A DNA stretch of 62,198 nt. Source: Candidatus Sulfotelmatobacter sp. (GTDB taxonomy: Bacteria; Vulcanimicrobiota; Vulcanimicrobiia; Vulcanimicrobiales; Vulcanimicrobiaceae). Location of the stretch: contig DATJRY010000004.1 of the NCBI GenBank assembly GCA_035504415.1, forward strand, positions 1 through 62,198. The letters are read 5' to 3'. Below, piece by piece: positions 58,620-62,198 of the stretch. The notes under the pieces were generated by a model. It made no database searches. It had not been told where the DNA came from and saw nothing but the letters and a program-made list of their open reading frames with translations. Made by a program: the position numbers and the translations under genes. Position 1 is the first letter of the stretch. Each line of letters begins with the position of its first letter.

Positions 58620-58972
58620 TCGGGAACGAAGCGGGGGTCGGCGCCGGGCGGGAAGACGACGTAGACGCGCTTCCAGGGTTGGTCGTCGATGAGACGCCAT
58701 TCGTGGCCGGTGCCGTCGACGTCGAGGGCAACGAGGACGTCGCCGGGACGGATGACGCACGTCTCGCCGGTTTTCGTGGTGAATTCGAGCGTGCCGCTGA
58801 GCGTGACGACGTATTGGCGGTGCGGCGCGTTGTGCCAGTCCAGCGACGCGTGCGCCGGCGTCTCGCGAAAGAGGACGGAGACGGCGTCGACCATCGTGTA
58901 GTCGGCGATCGCGCCGCGCTCGACGTGTGAGTTGCCGTCGGCCCCGGTCGTGAGCCGGTACGCACGGATCAT
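58616..58972 (-). CDS. cupin-domain protein
   Basis: The product has 118 residues. LDWHNAPHRQYVVTLSGTLE and VIRPGDVLVALDVDGTGHEW are the two cupin motifs with metal-binding His (W-H-N-x-P-H-R and G-T-G-H). It forms a small beta-barrel and is cytosolic. Its start overlaps the end of the Sco-like gene by 4 nt, so they are translated together. Role may be dioxygenase or sensor; not decidable. Confidence 0.85.
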   Translation of the reverse strand: MIRAYRLTTGADGNSHVERGAIADYTMVDAVSVLFRETPAHASLDWHNAPHRQYVVTLSGTLEFTTKTGETCVIRPGDVLVALDVDGTGHEWRLIDDQPWKRVYVVFPPGADPRFVPD

Positions 58973-59967
58973 GCGTGCGTCTTACGCGTTCTCGACGAAA
59001 ACCTTGCGGCCAGCCGGCACAGCAGGTAGACGAACGCGGCGGCGACCACCAGCACGACGGCGAGATCCCCCAAGCCGCCGAAACGCGCGAGCGTGTCGCC
59101 GCTGTGGCCGTCGAGAGCGTCGATTTGCGCCAACAGCTCGTCGGGCGTCCACGCGGTGCCGCCGCGCATGGCGACGATCGTGCCGGTGCGATCGATCGTG
59201 ACGGTGTTCTCCGCGTGGATGATGCCGACGGCCGGGTCCGGGATGGCCGTGATGCCGAAGCGCGCGGCGAAATCGAGCGTCGGATCAGCGTCGCCGACGA
59301 CCAGCGTCCAGCGGCGCGGGTCTTGGCCGAAGATCCGGCCGTAGCGGCGCAACACGGGCGGCCGGTCGTAGGCGGGATCGAGCGAGACCTCGACCAGCCG
59401 CAACGGACGGTTTCCCGCACTGTCCTGGAGGCGGCGGAACTTCGCGCTGATCAGCGGGCACATGCGCGCGTCCCGGCAACGCGTGTAGACGAAGGCCAGG
59501 ACGACGTTCCGGCCGCGCAGCGACGAGAAGCGGAACGGCCGTCCCTCTTGATCGACGAAGGAAGGGACGTCGGGAACGCGGTCGCCGACGCGCAGCGGCG
59601 TCACGTGGCGCGGCGGTGAGCTGCCCGTATCGGTCAGCGGCTCGGTCGCCGTGCTGACCACGTTGCGCAGGGTCCACGGGTGGGTCCGGGTGTCGACCTC
59701 GGCGTCGATGGTGGCGCCGGCTTGCAGTTGTGCGGCCCGCGCGCGGGGAACGATACGGAACGGCATCGTCATCGCCGGCATCGATCCGAACGCGTCATGG
59801 CGAACGACGGCCGTCCCGTCTTTCGCGCTGACCGCGAGGACGACGCCGTGCAGGCGAGCGGCCGCGCCGGCCGTCCCTGGGATCACCCACATGATCGACA
59901 CGAGCAGCATCATCCACGGGATCAAACCGAGCCGGCTCAGCGCCGACGATCGTGCGCGCACGCTCAT
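58969..59967 (-). CDS. CusF-like domain fused to Sco1/SenC copper chaperone
   Basis: The product has 332 residues from ATG at 59967. After a signal anchor, a CusF-like domain (about 38-104) has AFGSMPAMTMPFRIVPRARA, a Met-rich copper motif. The Sco1 thioredoxin fold follows: FVYTRCRDARMCPLISAKFR carries the copper-binding Cys pair (C164, C170) with a five-residue gap, SLDPAYDRPPVLRRYGRIFG the acid region, and GIIHAENTVTIDRTG the third-ligand His. A C-terminal membrane helix is present at about 300-325. It would load CuA of cytochrome oxidase. Confidence 0.85.
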   Translation of the reverse strand: MSVRARSSALSRLGLIPWMMLLVSIMWVIPGTAGAAARLHGVVLAVSAKDGTAVVRHDAFGSMPAMTMPFRIVPRARAAQLQAGATIDAEVDTRTHPWTLRNVVSTATEPLTDTGSSPPRHVTPLRVGDRVPDVPSFVDQEGRPFRFSSLRGRNVVLAFVYTRCRDARMCPLISAKFRRLQDSAGNRPLRLVEVSLDPAYDRPPVLRRYGRIFGQDPRRWTLVVGDADPTLDFAARFGITAIPDPAVGIIHAENTVTIDRTGTIVAMRGGTAWTPDELLAQIDALDGHSGDTLARFGGLGDLAVVLVVAAAFVYLLCRLAARFSSRTRKTHA

Positions 59968-60001
59968 TCGCCGCCCGTGGACGCGCAGCGAACGCGCGGT
60001 C

Positions 60002-60520
60002 GTGCTGTGGGGGTTCTTCGGCCGGCTGGCCATCGCGATCGAACCGCTGCTCTGTGGGCTGGTGTTCGCCGCGATCACCATCGGTGTGTTCATGGCGCCG
60101 CGGCTTTCGCCCAGATGGGTCAATCCCGACATCGTCATCATCGCCCCGGTCTTCGGCTTGGGCGTCATCGGCTGCGCGGTCTGGGCGCTCGGCGTCATGT
60201 TGGCGCCGGCGCGCGCGCTGCTCCACACGATGCGGCCGATCTACCGGGTCGACGGGTACATTCGCTATCGCCCGCGCGACGCCCACTCGGCCGCGAGCGA
60301 GAACGGCTACGTCGCGGTGCTCACCGAGGCGAGTGTGGTCGCCTGCGAGTGGCCGACGCTCGGCCCCGCCGAGCTGCCCTCGCTCAGCCGCCCGGCGCTG
60401 TGCGAGTTCTCCGAGTACGGCGGCGTTCACACCGTCGACGGCCGCCCGACCGGCGTGTTGCCGCGTCGTATCCCCGCGCTGGGCGTCGGCATCTCGCCGC
60501 GCAAGAGGGAGATCGTCTGA
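60002..60520 (+). CDS. membrane protein of unknown function
   Basis: The product has 172 residues from GTG at 60002. The true start is uncertain: the frame stays open upstream to 59651, but that part overlaps the divergent Sco-like gene, and an ATT at 59966 sits in phase. Hydrophobic segments at about 8-30 and 45-68 suggest two or more helices, and the outer part contains IYRVDGYIRYRPRDAHSAAS. The stop overlaps the VOC start (TGATG). No family recognised. Confidence 0.55.
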   Translation: MLWGFFGRLAIAIEPLLCGLVFAAITIGVFMAPRLSPRWVNPDIVIIAPVFGLGVIGCAVWALGVMLAPARALLHTMRPIYRVDGYIRYRPRDAHSAASENGYVAVLTEASVVACEWPTLGPAELPSLSRPALCEFSEYGGVHTVDGRPTGVLPRRIPALGVGISPRKREIV

Positions 60521-60879
60521 TGTACATCTCGGTCATCACGCTCTACGTCGGCGACGTCGAACGCGCGATCGCGTTCTACACCGAGAAGCTCGGCTGGACC
60601 AAGACGATGGACGCCGCGATGGGCCCGGACATGCGCTGGGTGACGGTCGCGCCGCCCGGCGAGAAGACGCAGTTCACGCTGTTCCTCGATGCCGACGAAC
60701 CCCGCGACGAGGGCAAGGTCATCATCGAGGTCGAGGACGTCGAAAAAACCGCCGCGCAGCTCACGCAGCGCGGCGTCGAGATCACGACTCCGCCGCGGCA
60801 AGAGCCGTGGGGCGGATGGGCGATGTTCAAGGACTCCGAGGGCAACCTCCTCGGGCTGCACTCGCCGCCGAGAGGCTAA
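60520..60879 (+). CDS. VOC (glyoxalase/bleomycin-resistance) superfamily protein
   Basis: The product has 119 residues from ATG at 60520. ITLYVGDVERAIAFYTEKLG is the classic start of the VOC beta-alpha-beta module, and GGWAMFKDSEGNLLGLHSPP ends it. Metal ligands are not conserved clearly enough to name the reaction. It overlaps the preceding membrane gene by 1 nt and the end of a 59-residue gene on the other strand. Confidence 0.9.
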   Translation: MYISVITLYVGDVERAIAFYTEKLGWTKTMDAAMGPDMRWVTVAPPGEKTQFTLFLDADEPRDEGKVIIEVEDVEKTAAQLTQRGVEITTPPRQEPWGGWAMFKDSEGNLLGLHSPPRG

Positions 60880-61055
60880 CCGAGCTTCAGGTTCAGCGTG
60901 TTGCTGGCCGGCCACAAGTGGCCGTAGCCGGACGTCGAGAGCACCATCGCGGCGACGGCGAAGATCAGGATGACACCGCACACGCCGGCCCAGATCACGA
61001 GCGACGGAATGCCGCTCGAGATCGGGACGCCGCGGTCGTCGGTTGGATCGTGCAT
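60876..61055 (-). CDS. 59-residue single-span protein in the cytochrome oxidase cluster
   Basis: ATG at 61055 opens 59 codons to TAG at 60878-60876. One membrane helix is clear (IPSLVIWAGVCGVILIFAVA, then AMVLSTSGYG), preceded by a short acidic start (MHDPTDDRG) and followed by HLWPASNTLNLKLG. It is directly upstream-adjacent to the VOC gene end and 3 nt from the next small membrane gene on the same strand. It resembles the tiny accessory subunits of heme-copper oxidases in shape only. Confidence 0.65.
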   Translation of the reverse strand: MHDPTDDRGVPISSGIPSLVIWAGVCGVILIFAVAAMVLSTSGYGHLWPASNTLNLKLG

Positions 61056-61058
61056 GCG

Positions 61059-61286
61059 CTAGACTCCCGTGCTCGGCGTCGACGGCGAGACGTGCGGCAG
61101 AATGCCCAGACACGCCAGGATGACCAAACAGCAGCCGAAGGCCATCAGCCCCAGCAGCAGCTTGGTGACGATGTCGTCGAGCCCCATCTTCGGCCACTCA
61201 CCCCGCAACCCGACGATCGCGAAGATGAACACCACAACGGCGCCGATCGCAGCGACGATCTTCTCTGTTCCCGCTAATGCGTCCAT
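61059..61286 (-). CDS. 75-residue two-span protein in the cytochrome oxidase cluster
   Basis: ATG at 61286. Two hydrophobic segments (IVAAIGAVVVFIFAIVGLRG and LLLGLMAFGCCLVILACLGI) flank a short basic loop (EWPKMGLDDIVTK). It is 74 nt downstream of the cox3 stop and 3 nt upstream of the 59-residue gene. It may be a small oxidase or quinol-interaction subunit. No family recognised. Confidence 0.6.
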   Translation of the reverse strand: MDALAGTEKIVAAIGAVVVFIFAIVGLRGEWPKMGLDDIVTKLLLGLMAFGCCLVILACLGILPHVSPSTPSTGV

Positions 61287-61360
61287 CTAACGGCGCTCCA
61301 TTGAACGGTTCGACATGGCGCTATGCTGCTGCGCTCGCTCCATCACCGGTATCTCTTTCA

Positions 61361-62002
61361 TCACCACAGATAAAACAGGAAGAACAGTGCGACCCAGATG
61401 ACGTCGACGAAGTGCCAGTACAGGGTGCCGGCGGTGAGGCCGAAGTAGCGGTCCGTCGTGTAGACGCTGCGGCTGGTCTGCCACCACAGAACGATCAGGT
61501 AGCACACGCCCACGAAGACGTGGAAGCCGTGCATCCCGGTCAACGTGAAGAACGAGGCGCCGAAGATCGAGCCGCTCCAGCCGCCGATCTTGGCGTGCAT
61601 GTACTCGTAGCCCTGACCGGCGAGGAAGCCCGCACCGAGCACGATCGTCAGCCCCATGAAGAGGTTGAACATCCCGCGCTTGGCGTGCCGCCAGCCCTCC
61701 ATCGCGAAGTGCATCGTCACACCGGACCCGAACAGCACGACGGAGTTGAAGCAGGCGAACGCGACGTCGAGGCGCGGCAGCTGCTTGCCGTCCATGATCG
61801 GCGGCCATACCGGCGACACCGTCGTGCGCAGGTAGATGTACGCGAAGATGAACGACGAGAACAGGATGACGTCGGCGCACAGAAAGAGGACGAAGCCCAA
61901 CAGACGCATGTCGCGCGTCTCGTTGTAGATCACCGTATCGTGGTGATCGTCGACCTCTCCGTGGCCGAGGTGGTAGCCTTGTTTGGCGACGGACACCGCC
62001 AT
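61361..62002 (-). CDS. ctaE: heme-copper oxidase subunit III
   Basis: The product has 213 residues and five or six membrane helices. MRLLGFVLFLCADVILFSSF, FACFNSVVLFGSGVTMHFAM, FTLTGMHGFHVFVGVCYLIV and LYWHFVDVIWVALFFLFYLW are the conserved helices of CoxC; the HGFHVFVG and WHFVDVIW motifs are diagnostic. It has no metal centre and stabilises subunit I. It follows subunit I in the same direction with 19 nt between them. Confidence 0.92.
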   Translation of the reverse strand: MAVSVAKQGYHLGHGEVDDHHDTVIYNETRDMRLLGFVLFLCADVILFSSFIFAYIYLRTTVSPVWPPIMDGKQLPRLDVAFACFNSVVLFGSGVTMHFAMEGWRHAKRGMFNLFMGLTIVLGAGFLAGQGYEYMHAKIGGWSGSIFGASFFTLTGMHGFHVFVGVCYLIVLWWQTSRSVYTTDRYFGLTAGTLYWHFVDVIWVALFFLFYLW

Positions 62003-62021
62003 GACGTGTTTCGTCGCCTCC

Positions 62022-62198
62022 TTAGTGAGTGGGAACCGGATGGGATTCCGCGGTCGGCGTCGCCTCGACGGCTCCCGGCGCCGCGTCGAGCCCGATGTAC
62101 GGGAGCGGGTTGCCGAAGTCGTACGGAGCGGCCAGCACGGCCGGGATCTTCTTGTAGTTGTAGTACGGCGGCGGCGAGGAGATCATCCACTCCAGCGT
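62022..62198 (-). CDS. ctaD: cytochrome c oxidase subunit I, C-terminal end, partial
   Basis: The frame is open from the window edge to TAA at 62024-62022, giving 58 residues. TLEWMISSPPPYYNYKKIPA is the end of the last core region of aa3-type subunit I, where TLEWxxSPPPxxNF is conserved. A Pro/Ala-rich tail follows (DAAPGAVEATPTAESH). The next gene on the same strand is subunit III, so subunit II must lie upstream. The type of heme cannot be told from this piece, but the ctaA and ctaB genes suggest heme A. Confidence 0.85.
   Translation of the reverse strand, partial: TLEWMISSPPPYYNYKKIPAVLAAPYDFGNPLPYIGLDAAPGAVEATPTAESHPVPTH

Noticed and set aside
1-62198. CRISPR array, tRNA or rRNA gene
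   Set aside because: No repeated spacer pattern, tRNA-like cloverleaf or rRNA segment noticed when reading both strands; a tRNA search program was not run.

Overview
The window is 62 kb of very GC-rich, tightly packed bacterial DNA. It carries two large TonB-dependent receptors with N-terminal carboxypeptidase-regulatory-like domains, several lipoprotein signal sequences and a heme-copper oxidase assembly region. This points to an aerobic diderm. The gene style resembles uncultured high-GC lineages such as Candidatus Eremiobacterota/Vulcanimicrobiota (WPS-2), but that is inference from style and not shown by a marker gene. No rRNA, tRNA, IS element, phage module or CRISPR array was recognised.

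Layout. 1-3.3 kb: NMT1/THI5-type ABC importer (ATPase tail, two permeases, binding protein) with a proteobacterial-looking palindromic repeat inside it. 3.3-7.8 kb: class III aminotransferase, a decayed Uma2 fragment, RDD protein and acyl-CoA synthetase. 7.8-12.7 kb: minus-strand cluster of a membrane protein, TonB receptor, CusF-like metal protein, TauE/SafE permease and a secreted protein. 12.8-21.1 kb: a visibly less GC-rich island of secreted proteins and lipoproteins of unknown function, a Fic protein overlapping a nucleotidyltransferase, and two divergent sulfotransferases. 21.3-22.4 kb: BolA, CGFS-type glutaredoxin and thioesterase. 22.4-26.8 kb: second TonB receptor translationally coupled to a lipoprotein with a structured leader. 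26.8-32.3 kb: EVE protein, ModA-like binding protein overlapping a chemoreceptor, and polyphosphate kinase. 32.4-35.2 kb: osmoprotectant ABC importer.

35.2-45.7 kb: EgtD-like methyltransferase, dienelactone-hydrolase-like protein, lytic transglycosylase, fatty-acid-hydroxylase-like protein, MGDG-synthase-like glycosyltransferase, M20 amidohydrolase, ROK kinase, Cys-cluster protein, CrtI-like oxidoreductase and an AhpD-like protein. 45.7-52.4 kb: a nine-gene minus-strand run with a PrcB-like lipoprotein, alanine racemase, GH130-type glycosidase, prfC and a threonine dehydratase-like enzyme. 52.5-53.9 kb: tandem paralogous secreted proteins ending in cysteine. 54-57.3 kb: heme A synthase, heme O synthase and an MFS exporter. 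58.6-62.2 kb: cupin, CusF-Sco1 fusion, VOC protein, two tiny membrane proteins, cytochrome oxidase subunit III and the C-terminus of subunit I.

Functional themes are aerobic respiration and copper handling (ctaA, ctaB, Sco, cox3, cox1, CusF-like proteins), envelope import (two TonB receptors, two ABC importers, an orphan ModA) and an accessory island. The most interesting candidates are the Fic-nucleotidyltransferase bicistron, the ModA-chemoreceptor overlap, the tandem terminal-cysteine family, and a 45-nt element that is both the start of an acyl-CoA synthetase gene and a 17-codon leader ORF 5 kb away.
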